Made by a program: the position numbers and the translations under genes. A DNA stretch of 64,000 bases from Candidatus Rhodoferax randersensis (lineage in GTDB: Bacteria > Pseudomonadota > Gammaproteobacteria > Burkholderiales > Burkholderiaceae_C): positions 1-64,000 of the forward strand of contig JADKEH010000022.1 of NCBI GenBank assembly GCA_016718155.1. The letters run 5' to 3'. Below the pieces are notes generated by a model. That model had not been told where the DNA came from, made no database searches, and worked only from the letters and a program-made list of their open reading frames with translations. Each line of letters begins with the position of its first letter. The first letter of the stretch is position 1. Of this stretch, positions 1-8,698 are shown piece after piece.

Positions 1-1097
1 AGGTGCGATGACCAAGAAACTGGCACCGCCCTCTTGCTGGCCACCGTGGTGGATGATGGCCGTGGGCTTGTCTTTGCCGAACAGCCTGGTGGATGTGTCG
101 ATCCTCCACCCCAGCGCATAATTTTGTTCATTGGCTTGGCCGTTTGCCAAGAGGACCGGCGTCCACATCGTCTTTCGCGCGGCCTGCGACAGAAAGCTAT
201 CTTTCTCGGCACAAATGGCAAGACGCACGAGATCTGAGGGTGTCGACACGAGACCTCCTCCGGCAATGCGATTGCTGGTGTCCATGGGGTCTGCCAAACT
301 GTAGCTTCCACTCTCCGCTTGATAGAAGCTCGCCCGCGCCTTCATGGGGGCGATTCCATCGACCGCCGTGTCCTGCATGGCACAGGGTTCAAAAACAAAA
401 GTTTGCAATAGCTGCGGGAAAGGAGAACCGGCGGCCAATTCCAGTTTGCGTGACAGCAGCGAGTAGCCCCATGTTGAATAGAGGAAGTTGGTACCAGGTG
501 CAAACCGTAATCTGTCGCCTATAAAACTATCCAGACCTTCGGCGACGCTTGCATAGTGCTTAGGGCCATTGAATCCTACCGAGCCGGACAATATCTCCAT
601 TAACGCGTAGTGACGTATGCCGGACACATGGGCCGCAAGTTGCCGCGGAGTGATTCGGCGGGACTCCTCCGAAAGCCCGGCGATGCCCGTACCCAACGGT
701 GTATCCAGTTCCAGTAGTCCACGGTCTACCAACCGCATCATCGCCATGGCCGTGATCGGCTTTGCCACACTGCCCGTACGGTAGCGCGTGGAGGGCGATG
801 CAAGCGCACGACTTTCAATGTCAGCCCATCCATAGGATCCTGCCCATCTGAGCTCACCCTGGGTAGCGATCGCTGCCGACATGGACACCACACCTGCCTT
901 TAACGTTGCCGTGCGCAGTGCAACGTCGAGGGCTGCCGCATTGGATGCGGAGAAACCAGCAAATGACGTGCTGATGTTTACCGTCGCTGCAGGTACAGCG
1001 GGAATTGGCTCTTTAAAAATGCGTGCGTGGAGTTGCTGAATACGAGCGTCGGCGTAATGGCGAACACTAGCTGCGCGAACTTGAGAAGTTGTTTCAT
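1..1097 (-). pseudogene. Serine hydrolase / class C beta-lactamase-related protein, cut by window edge and frameshifted
   Basis: Reading the minus strand gives a signal peptide (MKQLLKFAQLVFAITPTLVF, ending about STHA) and then a long serine beta-lactamase-like (PBP4*/EstB type) domain. I see the SxxK motif as S-V-A-K in TGSVAKPI, a Y-S-T segment where the family has Y-x-N, and a HHGG stretch near the window edge that fits the KTG-equivalent box. The domain is in a different frame from the signal peptide. The shift falls at the A run near 1015-1022, where the signal-peptide frame stops at 978. The C-terminus lies outside the window. These proteins act in the periplasm on beta-lactam, peptide or ester bonds; the substrate cannot be told. 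The shift may be genuine decay or a homopolymer error. Confidence 0.6.
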
Positions 1098-1336
1098 AGG
1101 GAATCCAAAAGACATGCGTGATGAGGAAATGGTAGCCCTTGGGCACTTCATCGAGATGGCCAGAGCCCTCAACCGACAGGTGATCGCCGAACGCGTTGAG
1201 AGCGAGGCGCATGGCTCTGCGCTCCAGTCACCTGAAATATGCAGGTTACATGGCAAGAAAGTTTCCGTGGAAGCAATGTGGTGCCCGGCAGGGTAAATGC
1301 GCCAATGTAGCGGGACCGGCATTGATGTGTGCCGCG

Positions 1337-1582
1337 TCAAATTGCGCACTCACCCGAAGGCAAGTCTTTTATGACAACCGTACTGCCTTCGGTTATGGCT
1401 GGGGTGCGCACGCCGGTAAGTGGCATCTTCAAAAACGTGTCGGCTGAGTTGTACACAGCGACGGTGAGCTGACCTTCTGATGATTTAACATCATTGATCT
1501 GCACAATTAGTTCAGCTGCGCTGGCGAAATTCAACGCAAATAGATGGGCGATCACGATCAGAACTTTCCGAGGGTGTTTCAT
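1337..1582 (-). pseudogene. Truncated DUF2141-family secreted protein
   Basis: An 81-residue frame starts MKHPRKVLIVIAHLF, has a signal peptide ending near ASAA, and continues with a DUF2141-like beta-sandwich start (ELIVQINDVKSSEGQLTVAV, then a KDLPSGE motif). DUF2141 proteins are usually about 130-150 residues, so roughly the C-terminal 40 percent is missing; the frame stops right after GECAI. The downstream sequence does not restore the family pattern in any frame I checked. It sits directly beside a C-rich low-complexity tract, so this end of the window has been rearranged or badly sequenced. Function of the family is unknown; export is inferred from the signal peptide. Confidence 0.5.
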
Positions 1583-1654
1583 GGTTGCTTCATTTCGATG
1601 GTGTGACAAAGAGGACGTAACTCTATCGGAGCAGCCGCAAAAACGGCGGTCAAA

Positions 1655-1770
1655 GCGACCACCCCCCCCCCCCCCCCCCCCCACCCACCAAAACCCCCCA
1701 ACCACCAACCCCCCAACCCCCCCCCCCCAACCACCACCCACCCCCCACACCACACACCACCCAAAAACCA
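1655..1770. repeat. C-rich low-complexity tract
   Basis: About 115 bases made almost only of C and A, including two C runs of more than ten bases. It makes artificial proline-rich (plus) and glycine-rich (minus) open frames that should not be called genes. It is unlike everything else in the window and may be a sequencing or assembly artefact. Confidence 0.85.
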
Positions 1771-2522
1771 AAACTGAAAGTTGCCAGAATCCGTCGCCAA
1801 TTGCTAATATGCTTCGCCAAATGCCCGCGGCCGAAGGTTCAAGTCGCCACTTAGCGAATCAGAATCGTCGCCTCTAACAGGCATGTGTGGCCGGTCATCC
1901 TATAGCCCAAAATAGAGCCAGCAAAGTTCAGTGAGAGAAATTGCAATCCGTCTCACTGTTTTTACTTCCTTCGCCCTCGCTAGAACACGCCATTGCCATC
2001 GTTCATCGTGTCACCACTATGAGGACAAAAGTAACTGTGGGAATGTCGGACAGCCGGCTTGGTCGCGGGAAAAGATTCACAGCTCCAAAACACGGGTCAT
2101 CAAGGAAAGGCCGCTCTTGGCCCACTGCCGCCTTAACACGTTGGGGCAGGAACATCAGCAATCGCGGCAACTATGAAGTTGGCGAACGCCTTCGGACAGG
2201 TGCCTAATTGAACTTCCCGTAACCTGCCGTTCGCGAGTACCCGCTTCCGCTGCAGTGCCGTATCTCAAGAAGGCCAATTGCCGAAGTACACGTTGACGAT
2301 CTGCATTGCTCCAGACCGGTCGTTGGCAGCCATGGGTGAGCCACGGCTTCGTGGCAAACAACTCACCAAAGTGGGCACCTGCGATTGTCCAGGACCCACT
2401 GATGGCACCAGTGCCCCAAGCGGCGCGTCACTATTTCACCGAAATACGAGGGGACCTCGTTCAGAGAGATACATCCGCCCTTGCCGCCAAGTATTCGATG
2501 GCTCGGTATCGGACCACCCGCA
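1771..2522. other. No supported gene
   Basis: Only short overlapping open frames on both strands, none resembling a known family or having a ribosome-binding site with coding-like composition. It may hold decayed gene remnants; I could not assign any. Confidence 0.5.
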
Positions 2523-3092
2523 TCACGTCAGCAACGGAAACGCTACCGCGCCAGCTGGCGAAGCCCAGTTGCGAACAAGTTCGGCAATCATCGAAGTTGT
2601 ACTGTTCAGCCGAACGCCCGCACGCTCCATACGCCGCCATGCCATCTCTTCGGCAATCTGGTTGCCCGAGCCACAGGCATCGCACACTACTTGCACGTTA
2701 AAGCCTTCCTCAACGGCGCTGATCGCGGGCGCGACCATGCAGACATCGGTCGTCACACCAGCCATCACGAAGTTGCGTTTACCGGTGGCGCGGCAGGCGT
2801 TGGCAAAGTCCTCATCCTCCCAGGCGTTTACCAAACCCTTGCGCTTGATGCGCGCTGCGAATTCGTCCGGTGCGATCACCTCAAGCTCCGGCATCAGCGG
2901 GCCTTGAATGTGGGTGTTAGTCTCTTGGCTTGAGGTCAGCACCAGTGGCATACCGGTGCCTTTGGCGAACTTGGCGAGGATTACCACGTTGCGCTGGAGT
3001 AGATCGAGCGGCGTGCTCGCAGCCCACGTATTTGTGCCGACCTGGTGGTCAATCAGGATCATTGCGGTATCTTGAATGTCGAAGGGCTTCAT
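2523..3092 (-). CDS. Isochorismatase-family cysteine hydrolase (YcaC-like)
   Basis: A 189-residue single-domain isochorismatase-fold protein. The hydrolase triad is visible: an Asp in the ILIDHQVG segment near residue 15, a central Lys in the RKG region, and the nucleophile Cys in the GVTTDVCM motif near residue 118. The length fits the YcaC group, whose members hydrolyse amides or related C-N bonds; the physiological substrate is not known. The start follows a short intergenic space and matches family N-termini. The next gene in the same direction is a quinone-oxidoreductase-like gene (start about 4099), so the two may be co-transcribed and controlled by the divergent LysR regulator. Nothing broken is seen. 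Confidence 0.85.
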   Translation of the reverse strand: MKPFDIQDTAMILIDHQVGTNTWAASTPLDLLQRNVVILAKFAKGTGMPLVLTSSQETNTHIQGPLMPELEVIAPDEFAARIKRKGLVNAWEDEDFANACRATGKRNFVMAGVTTDVCMVAPAISAVEEGFNVQVVCDACGSGNQIAEEMAWRRMERAGVRLNSTTSMIAELVRNWASPAGAVAFPLLT

Positions 3093-3148
3093 ACTTGGTG
3101 CTCCGGTGATTACGATTGACGGATTGCTTTAGATCGTTTGAATTTCGA

Positions 3149-4099
3149 TCAAACAGGTGGTGCGTTGACGTGTAGAACCATCTTTCCGCGCGCCTTGCCG
3201 CTCTCGCCGAGGCGGTGCGCGTGCGCGGCATCAGCGAGCGCGAACTCCTGTCCGACGAGCACGCGCAGGCGCCCCGCATCGACACGCTCGGCCAGCTTTG
3301 CCAGCACTGCGCCGCGTGGCGAAGTGAATACAAACGCGGACCGCACACCAGCGGCCGCGGCGCGTTCGGGCGGCGGTGACATCGCAGTGGCGACCAGGAT
3401 ACCGCCCGACCGCATTACGCCCCACGACGCTTCCTGTGTCGGACCACCGATGGTGTCGAGCACCACATCGATGTCGTGCGCCTGGTCCTGGAAGCGCTGG
3501 TTGCGATAGTCGATGACCTCGTCGGCGCCGAGTGAGTGCACGAGCGCTACGTCAGCACCGCTCGCGGTGGCGATCACGTGCAGACCCGCTTCTTTAGCCA
3601 GTTGTACCGCCACGCTGCCGAGGGCACCGGCGCCACCGTGGATCAGCACACGCATGCCGCGCTCAATCTGTGCCGTGTCGACGAGTGCGGTCCAAGCCGC
3701 TTGGCCAGCCATCGGCAGTGCCGCGGCAGCGGCAAAGCCAAGCGTGCGCGGCTTCAACGCGACTTGTGAAGCGTTGACTGCCACGTATTCGGCGTAGGTG
3801 CCGCCACGCACGAACTCAGCGTAGAAGCAGACTTCGTCGCCCGGTTTGAATTCGGTGATGGAGTCGCCGACAGCATCGACCACACCGGCCGCGTCCCAAC
3901 CAAGCGTGATCGGAAGTGCCTTTGGCAGCCCGTGCGCCATTGCACCGGCGCGAATCTTCCAGTCGATTGGATTGACACCGGCTGCCACAACGCGCACGAG
4001 CAAATCGTTCGTGCCGCAAGTGGGCACAGGTGCATCGTCGAGCTGCATCAGTTCGGGGCCGCCGTAGTTATGGATGCGAATGGCTTTCATGAAACGCAT
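3149..4099 (-). CDS. NADP-dependent quinone-oxidoreductase-like MDR protein
   Basis: A 316-residue medium-chain dehydrogenase/reductase of the zinc-free quinone oxidoreductase (QOR) group. The N-terminus (KAIRIHNYGGPE) and the NPIDWKIR segment are typical of the GroES-like catalytic domain. A nucleotide-binding motif HGGAGALGSVAVQLAK lies at about residues 152-167, and no structural zinc cysteine cluster is present. Family members reduce quinones or alpha,beta-unsaturated carbonyls with NADPH. Two in-frame ATGs three codons apart (4099 and 4090) are possible starts; neither has a clear ribosome-binding site. It is divergent from the LysR gene at 4176 and upstream of the isochorismatase gene, an arrangement that suggests regulation by that LysR protein. 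Confidence 0.85.
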   Translation of the reverse strand: MRFMKAIRIHNYGGPELMQLDDAPVPTCGTNDLLVRVVAAGVNPIDWKIRAGAMAHGLPKALPITLGWDAAGVVDAVGDSITEFKPGDEVCFYAEFVRGGTYAEYVAVNASQVALKPRTLGFAAAAALPMAGQAAWTALVDTAQIERGMRVLIHGGAGALGSVAVQLAKEAGLHVIATASGADVALVHSLGADEVIDYRNQRFQDQAHDIDVVLDTIGGPTQEASWGVMRSGGILVATAMSPPPERAAAAGVRSAFVFTSPRGAVLAKLAERVDAGRLRVLVGQEFALADAAHAHRLGESGKARGKMVLHVNAPPV

Positions 4100-4175
4100 T
4101 GTGGATTAATACGCCAGTGCGTAAAACAGTTAAAAATGGTAATGATATTTTCATTTTTGGCATAATATCGGGCAG

Positions 4176-5069
4176 ATGGGCGATCTATCAGCACTACACG
4201 ACATGACTCTGTTCGTCGCGGTCGCGCGCACCGGCAACTTTAGCCGTGCCAGTGCCAACCTCGGCGTGCCCGGCCCTACTCTGTCGCGCCGCATCGCCGC
4301 CATGGAGCGCGAGTTCGGCGTGCGCCTGTTTGACCGCAACACGCGTCGTGTCGAACTGACCGATGTCGGTCGGCGTTACTTCGAGCGCTGCGCACACTTG
4401 GTCGACGAAGCGCGCTTGGCACAGGAGGCGCTGCGAGAATCAGCGGCGCTGCCGACCGGGCATGTGCGCATCTCAATGCCAGTTGATTTGGGGGTGCTCG
4501 TTATCGGCCCGCTGCTGCCCGAGTTCGCACGCCGGTTCCCGGGTATCAGCTTCGACCTCGACCTGTCGCCAAGCCACACCAACCTTGTCCACGAGCATGT
4601 CGACGTGGCGATACGCTTGGGCAACGTAAAGGATGAGGCACTCATCGCAAGGCGCATCGGCACCATCGAGCAGGCGCTGTTCGCTTCGCCGACCTACCTT
4701 GACCTTCGCGGGCGGCCGAATGAGCCAATCGATCTGGTCACACACGAATGTATCCTCGTGCGCAATTCGCAGCACCAAGCGATGTGGCAGCTACAGCGTG
4801 ACAACGAGTCGGCACAGGTCGCCGTGCGCGGACGCTTCATGGTCAACAACATGGGGCTAATGCGTCTGCTCGCCGAGCGCGGCATGGGCATTGCGGCGTT
4901 GGCACCGATACTGGTGAGCGAAGCCGTTGCCCATGGGGTCCTGGCACAAGTGCTGCCCGAGTGGGTGGTGCCGCGCTTGCCGATCCAGGCCGTGACGACC
5001 TCGCGCCTGCAGCCGCTCAGCGTCAAGGTGCTGATCGATTTCCTCGCGGTGCGGTTGGCGCTGGTTTGA
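4176..5069 (+). CDS. LysR-family transcriptional regulator
   Basis: A 297-residue LysR-type regulator. The winged helix-turn-helix is in the first 65 residues (TGNFSRASANLGVPGPTLSR, then MEREFGVRLFDRNTRRVELT) and a type 2 periplasmic-binding-fold effector domain fills the rest. The PTLSRRIAAME sequence is typical of the CrgA/AaeR-like subgroup. It is divergent from the quinone-oxidoreductase gene, with about 76 bp between start codons, so the shared intergenic region is the probable operator. The effector cannot be told from sequence. Confidence 0.9.
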   Translation: MGDLSALHDMTLFVAVARTGNFSRASANLGVPGPTLSRRIAAMEREFGVRLFDRNTRRVELTDVGRRYFERCAHLVDEARLAQEALRESAALPTGHVRISMPVDLGVLVIGPLLPEFARRFPGISFDLDLSPSHTNLVHEHVDVAIRLGNVKDEALIARRIGTIEQALFASPTYLDLRGRPNEPIDLVTHECILVRNSQHQAMWQLQRDNESAQVAVRGRFMVNNMGLMRLLAERGMGIAALAPILVSEAVAHGVLAQVLPEWVVPRLPIQAVTTSRLQPLSVKVLIDFLAVRLALV

Positions 5070-5263
5070 TCGCAACCGTCGGATATCGAGTCGCTCAGTC
5101 CTGTCGTGAATCGTACGTTGCTAAATTTAACGAGCGACTCCTGATTGGCAGTGCACTGGACTTCCATATTGCTGCCGTTCACCAATACCCGCTCCCGCAG
5201 CGAAGCGGTCATACACTGCGCGCTAAAGCGGTCGCACAAATTGCAGTTTTAACGTTGACATGA

Positions 5264-5297
5264 GGGGCGACTAAAAGGCGCGCCTTTTAGTCGCCCC
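5264..5297. repeat. Perfect 34-bp palindrome at the 3' end of a cassette-like SnoaL gene
   Basis: Two 17-base arms (GGGGCGACTAAAAGGCG and its exact complement) meet with no loop at 5280/5281. The SnoaL stop codon lies in the right arm. It could act as a terminator or be a rearranged attC-like end; a zero-loop palindrome can also be an assembly artefact. Confidence 0.8.
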
Positions 5298-5715
5298 CCC
5301 GATGCAAGGGTTCAATGCGCTGAGCCGCGATGGGTGGGCGATTCTTGCGGTAGGAGTTCTTGAGAAAAATCTTTGCGCCTCTGAAAGTGAACAGATCACA
5401 ACCATGAACCTCAATGCGACTGCCGTCCTGGCGAGTTCCCGTGAATGTCCACTCCGATACACCGCGGTCTTCAAGGACAAAGTGGCGGCTGCCGCCCCAG
5501 TGGGCGTCGGGATACACCGCCCATACCTCAGCAAAGCCTGCTCGCACGGCCTCGCTTCCCTTGAAGCGGGCGCCGCAGACATCGGGGCCGACAGAAGACT
5601 CAAAGACGCAGTCATCCGTCATGAACGACATCAGGGCATCGACGTCATGGCGGTTCCAAGCCTCTGCGAAAGCCTGCAACATCTCGGTGGTTACCGCTGG
5701 GTTCTGCGTTTGCAT
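5287..5715 (-). CDS. SnoaL-like / nuclear transport factor 2-like protein
   Basis: A 142-residue NTF2-fold protein of the SnoaL-like group. The frame from MQTQNPAVTTEMLQAFAEAW through WNRHDVDALMSFMTDDCVFE matches the start of the fold, and ALEDRGVSEWTF-type strands follow. The start at 5715 is chosen for the GAGGAA ribosome-binding site eight bases upstream; the frame is open further upstream into a membrane-protein remnant, which I treat as a separate gene. Its stop lies inside a palindrome carrying the GGCGACTAA string also found after the second SnoaL gene. The catalytic role is unknown. Small SnoaL genes are common integron cassette cargo, which fits this neighbourhood. Confidence 0.75.
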   Translation of the reverse strand: MQTQNPAVTTEMLQAFAEAWNRHDVDALMSFMTDDCVFESSVGPDVCGARFKGSEAVRAGFAEVWAVYPDAHWGGSRHFVLEDRGVSEWTFTGTRQDGSRIEVHGCDLFTFRGAKIFLKNSYRKNRPPIAAQRIEPLHRGGD

Positions 5716-6235
5716 GATCGAGTTCCTCAAGAGTGAGTGAGCACCGAAATATGGCTGGTTTGACGCACCGCTTGAGCGAGGGGATCTAACCTTACTCGGC
5801 AACCTATGGCGTAACAAGCGATTCAGCCAAGAGAGCGCAATGACGGGAACGACCGCAGCATACTTTATGTTGCCGCGGAAGTAGATGGCGACAGCCACTG
5901 CGCCAAGCAGAGCGGCCAAGAGAACCAGCGAAGCGCGCGTGACAGCGGTTCTGGGACCTGCCTTTGCTATGAACCCAGACGGTGACGACATGATGGAGAA
6001 CACCCCAACGAGCAGCATTGCCAAGAACAGACTGGCTTCGCCAACCTGCTGGTAGATGCGGAGCCACCACCATTGCTGGAGGAATGCCGCTACGCCACCT
6101 GCGATGAGCCACAGATTTGCGCCGAGGATGAGACGATTGGCTGGCGAGTTCCGCGCGAGGAGGAACCCAAGCTCAACGACCGCAAGCAGTGAGCTGACCT
6201 TGAAGGCGAAGACGAACGACTCATCAGTCCGCGAC
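5716..6235 (-). pseudogene. Membrane-protein remnant lacking a start codon
   Basis: A continuous minus-strand frame encodes at least four hydrophobic helices (for example SSLLAVVELGFLLA, LWLIAGGVAAFL, ASLFLAMLLVGVFSIM, LVLLAALLGAVAVAIYF). It has no ATG or GTG before the MAMLLVG segment and no stop before it runs in frame into the SnoaL gene. I therefore read it as a gene missing its own start, with its end lost by fusion to the next cassette. No family was recognised. Upstream lies the hairpin at 6236-6266. Confidence 0.45.
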
Positions 6236-6266
6236 GAGTAACCTGTTAGTCGCCCTCCGGTTACTC
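6236..6266. repeat. Short hairpin between cassette-like genes
   Basis: Eight-base arms GAGTAACC and GGTTACTC enclose 15 bases that include GCGACTAAC on the minus strand. It directly follows the SnoaL gene at 6265-6690, overlapping its stop, and may be an attC remnant or terminator. Confidence 0.5.
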
Positions 6267-6690
6267 ATGCGAGGTAGCCGCGCGAACCGTAAGGAAACCC
6301 GGTAAGTGCAGTGTCGAACTGGTCGCTGTAGCCGAAGTACGCTCGAACTTCGGCAATCTTGTCGCCACGCATTACATACCACTCACTTCCCCGCATCATT
6401 CGGCGCAGGCTTGTACCTTCGGGCGTCCAGACGCAACTCCATTCACTGACAACTTCATGTCCTTGAGCAATGATGTGGTCAATCTTCCAAGTGGGATTGA
6501 GGAGGACTTTGAACTTTCGCCAGTACTTCGCCAGGTGCTCAGCGCCTTGGATCGGTTTGAATTGCTGTGGCAAGAAGTAGTGAATGACGTCTGGATCGAG
6601 CGTACTGAGGAGATCATCGACTTCGCCGCTATTGCATCCGTCGAAGTACTTCAGGACGACTGAGATATTGCATGCTTCGATTGTTGGCAT
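6265..6690 (-). CDS. SnoaL-like protein, second copy type
   Basis: A 141-residue NTF2-fold protein beginning MPTIEACNISVVLKYFDGCN. Features of the SnoaL group are the EVDDLLSTLDPDVIHYFLP strand-helix element and the EWYVMRGDKIAEVRAYFGY C-terminus. The start at 6690 follows an AAAAGGAAG ribosome-binding site. It is not a close copy of the SnoaL protein at 5287-5715. It lies directly downstream of the OXA gene, separated by a sequence (CCAACCCCTCGCTCAAGC on the minus strand) that resembles the left part of an integron attC site. The substrate is unknown. Confidence 0.75.
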   Translation of the reverse strand: MPTIEACNISVVLKYFDGCNSGEVDDLLSTLDPDVIHYFLPQQFKPIQGAEHLAKYWRKFKVLLNPTWKIDHIIAQGHEVVSEWSCVWTPEGTSLRRMMRGSEWYVMRGDKIAEVRAYFGYSDQFDTALTGFPYGSRGYLA

Positions 6691-6746
6691 GACGCTTCCT
6701 TTTAAAAGTGGCGGAATGAACTCGGTCAGCTTGAGCGAGGGGTTGG

Positions 6747-7571
6747 TCAACGCAGAGTGACAGTGTCTGGATCTGACGGCAACGCTTGGATTGAGCGTAG
6801 GACCGCCTTTGTGATGACTTGCCTCTTGGCAAGATCTTCAGTGCGTTTTGGTGTGTCAATGTTGAGTGCAAAGAAGACAGGGCCCTCTGGCCACTCAACC
6901 CAGCCCACCCACCAGCCGTATCGCCCCTCCCATCCAGTTTTTGCCCGAAGTATCCAGTCGTATTCAGCTTCGATGATCATGAGATCCTTCACGAGCCGCT
7001 GATGCTGCACCGCGAACGGCAACTGATTTCTATAGAGCTTCTGAAGGAAGGCAACCTGCTCTTGTGCCGAAATCATGAGGCTTCCGTCGACCCAGTAGTC
7101 GCCGGTGGCGGAAGTTGGATCTGCGTTGCCGTACTCTATTGAGCGCAGATAGCTTCTTGCTTGACTTTCGCCGATTTGCTTGGCAAACCGCTGGTAGACC
7201 CAAAGAGCCGAGTAGCGCATCGCCGATCTCAGGTCCTGATCCTGGTTGTGGCCGGAGAATGTCCTCTGCACTCCGTCCCACTGAAACACATGAAACTCGT
7301 CACGGACAGCCCCCTGCTGCAGCGCGAATAGGGTATGGGGAATCTTGAAGGTCGAGGCAGGCGAGTAGCGTGCCTTCGCACGGGTGGGGTTGTAGACGAA
7401 GGTACCCCTACTTGAGCTCCGCTCGTCGATCACGAAGATCGTGCCGTTGGCGCTGGCTTCATCAAAGTGCTGCTTCCAGTCGGATCGCTCGGTCGGAGGC
7501 GCAGATCCGGCGCTTGAGCTGAAGAGAGCGATAAGCAGAAGAAGGACCAAACCAGCGACGGGGAGGTGCAT
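6747..7571 (-). CDS. OXA-2-like class D beta-lactamase
   Basis: A 274-residue class D beta-lactamase with an N-terminal signal peptide (to about residue 24). Such enzymes hydrolyse beta-lactams in the periplasm through an acylated, lysine-carbamate-assisted serine. The motifs seen are S73-T-F-K76 in SPASTFKIPH, Y147-G-N and K211-T-G in RAKTGWEGR, plus W160 of the GDYW segment. The second box is S121-A-L rather than the usual S-x-V/I. Many segments (KIPHTLFAL, GHNQDQDLRSAMR, RAKTGWEGR) match OXA-2 as I remember it. The start at 7571 lies 17 bases inside a GTTAGGC core (7589-7595), the position expected in an integron cassette. The substrate range cannot be predicted from sequence. Confidence 0.92.
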   Translation of the reverse strand: MHLPVAGLVLLLLIALFSSSAGSAPPTERSDWKQHFDEASANGTIFVIDERSSSRGTFVYNPTRAKARYSPASTFKIPHTLFALQQGAVRDEFHVFQWDGVQRTFSGHNQDQDLRSAMRYSALWVYQRFAKQIGESQARSYLRSIEYGNADPTSATGDYWVDGSLMISAQEQVAFLQKLYRNQLPFAVQHQRLVKDLMIIEAEYDWILRAKTGWEGRYGWWVGWVEWPEGPVFFALNIDTPKRTEDLAKRQVITKAVLRSIQALPSDPDTVTLR

Positions 7572-7588
7572 GCGTGCGTTCCTTTGAC

Positions 7589-7595
7589 GCCTAAC
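7589..7595 (-). other. attC/attI-type core site GTTAGGC at the head of the OXA cassette
   Basis: On the minus strand the core GTTAGGC matches the GTTRRRY consensus cut by integron integrases, just before the OXA start. The sequence immediately upstream is an IS end instead of the rest of an att site, so the upstream part has been replaced. Confidence 0.7.
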
Positions 7596-7762
7596 GAGGC
7601 TGTAAAAAAACCAGATTTCCACCCGCCCCAAACCCCGCGATGCGTGCTCTGTGAATTTCGGTGGAAAATTTCTGCGACATCGTCGAAGTGTGCCGGATTT
7701 TCGAGCTCAATCGCGATGGATCGGCTTGCAGGGTCGCCTTAAGCGGCCCTTGGCCTGCTATG
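7596..7762. mobile_element. 167-bp remnant of the IS1182-type element's left end
   Basis: This stretch begins with the 17-base terminal repeat GAGGCTGTAAAAAAACC and matches 59349-59515 with only a few mismatches, after which similarity stops abruptly. No transposase is present here. It abuts the CTAAC core before the OXA gene, just as the full element abuts an attC core at 59348. Confidence 0.9.
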
Positions 7763-8037
7763 CGCCATCGAACGACCGCAAACGCGGCGTTGCAGACCGT
7801 CGGAGAATTGAGCTGATTGGCCGGTATGGGGTCGGAATCTGCCGGATTCGCATTCCGCTCAGCTGATCGGTTCTAGCCTATTGCAGTAGTTCGACAAGCC
7901 AACCGTGGCAGTTAGCCGTGGAGGCTGCTACTGCTACTTCGGCGCGGCGAATGATGAGTTTGGTCACCGAGAACCGCCTTGAAGGTCTCAGTAAAATCGC
8001 TACCGGAGAAACTGGACTTTCTGCGAAAGAGATGACC
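7763..8037. other. No supported gene between IS remnant and peroxiredoxin gene
   Basis: No family-like frame and no clear promoter was found. The sequence after the IS remnant does not match the intact element elsewhere in the window. Confidence 0.5.
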
Positions 8038-8523
8038 ATGCCGAATCATCTAGAACAAGCACCCGCTCTGCAAGTTTCGCAGTGGTTCAACACCGCGAAT
8101 CCCATTACGTTGGATGCGTTGCACGGGCAGGTGGTTGTGGTGCATGCGTTTCAGATGCTGTGTCCGGGTTGCGTGACACATGGCAATCCGCAGGCTGTCA
8201 GAATCCACGAGGCGTTTGACCGCAAGGATGTGGTGGTACTGGGGCTGCACACCGTGTTTGAGCACCATGCGGTGATGGGGCCACTGGCACTTGAAGTCTT
8301 CATTCACGAGTACCGCATTCCCTTTCCGGTGGCGGTGGACACCGCCGCCATTGGCAGCAGCGTGCCCTTGACCATGCAGGCGTATGGCCTACGTGGCACG
8401 CCCAGTCTGGTGGTCATAGATCGCCAGGGGTTCATTCGACTGCATCATTTTGGCAGCCTTGATGACTTGCAGATCGGCGTTTTGCTGGGACGACTGGTTT
8501 CGGAATCGGCCAATCCGACGTGA
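8038..8523 (+). CDS. Peroxiredoxin / thioredoxin-fold protein with CPGC motif
   Basis: A 161-residue AhpC/TSA- or TlpA-like protein. The segment VVVVHAFQMLCPGCVTHGNP places a CPGC redox pair on the thioredoxin-fold beta1-alpha1 turn, and RGTPSLVVIDRQGFIRLHHFG supplies the cis-proline (TP) motif. It probably reduces peroxides or protein disulfides. No signal peptide is visible, so it is likely cytosolic. The frame is open upstream to 7918; I chose the ATG at 8038 because an AAAGAG element lies seven bases ahead, but the ATG at 8032 is also possible. Confidence 0.8.
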   Translation: MPNHLEQAPALQVSQWFNTANPITLDALHGQVVVVHAFQMLCPGCVTHGNPQAVRIHEAFDRKDVVVLGLHTVFEHHAVMGPLALEVFIHEYRIPFPVAVDTAAIGSSVPLTMQAYGLRGTPSLVVIDRQGFIRLHHFGSLDDLQIGVLLGRLVSESANPT

Positions 8524-8698
8524 TATCTGCGCATCACCACAGACCTACCCCAGCGGTGGCTTGCGTGCAGATACGAGCGCGTGTCAACGTTGGACATGGA
8601 CCCACCAGCAAGTGAGTTTGCGACCTTTATTGCTCAGAATCACGGTGGTGGGCCCGTCAAAAGTCGGCCGACGGGTCCAAATCGCGTCGGCGTCTACA

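Noticed and set aside
1111..1215. Plus-strand frame reading VALGHFIEMARALNRQVIAE then RVESEAH, similar to part of an EAL domain
   Set aside because: The match is about 27 residues with no EAL or metal-binding motif around it; it could be a decayed fragment or chance.
1494..1877. Proline-rich open frame over the C-rich tract
   Set aside because: It is created by the low-complexity tract and has no ribosome-binding site or homology.
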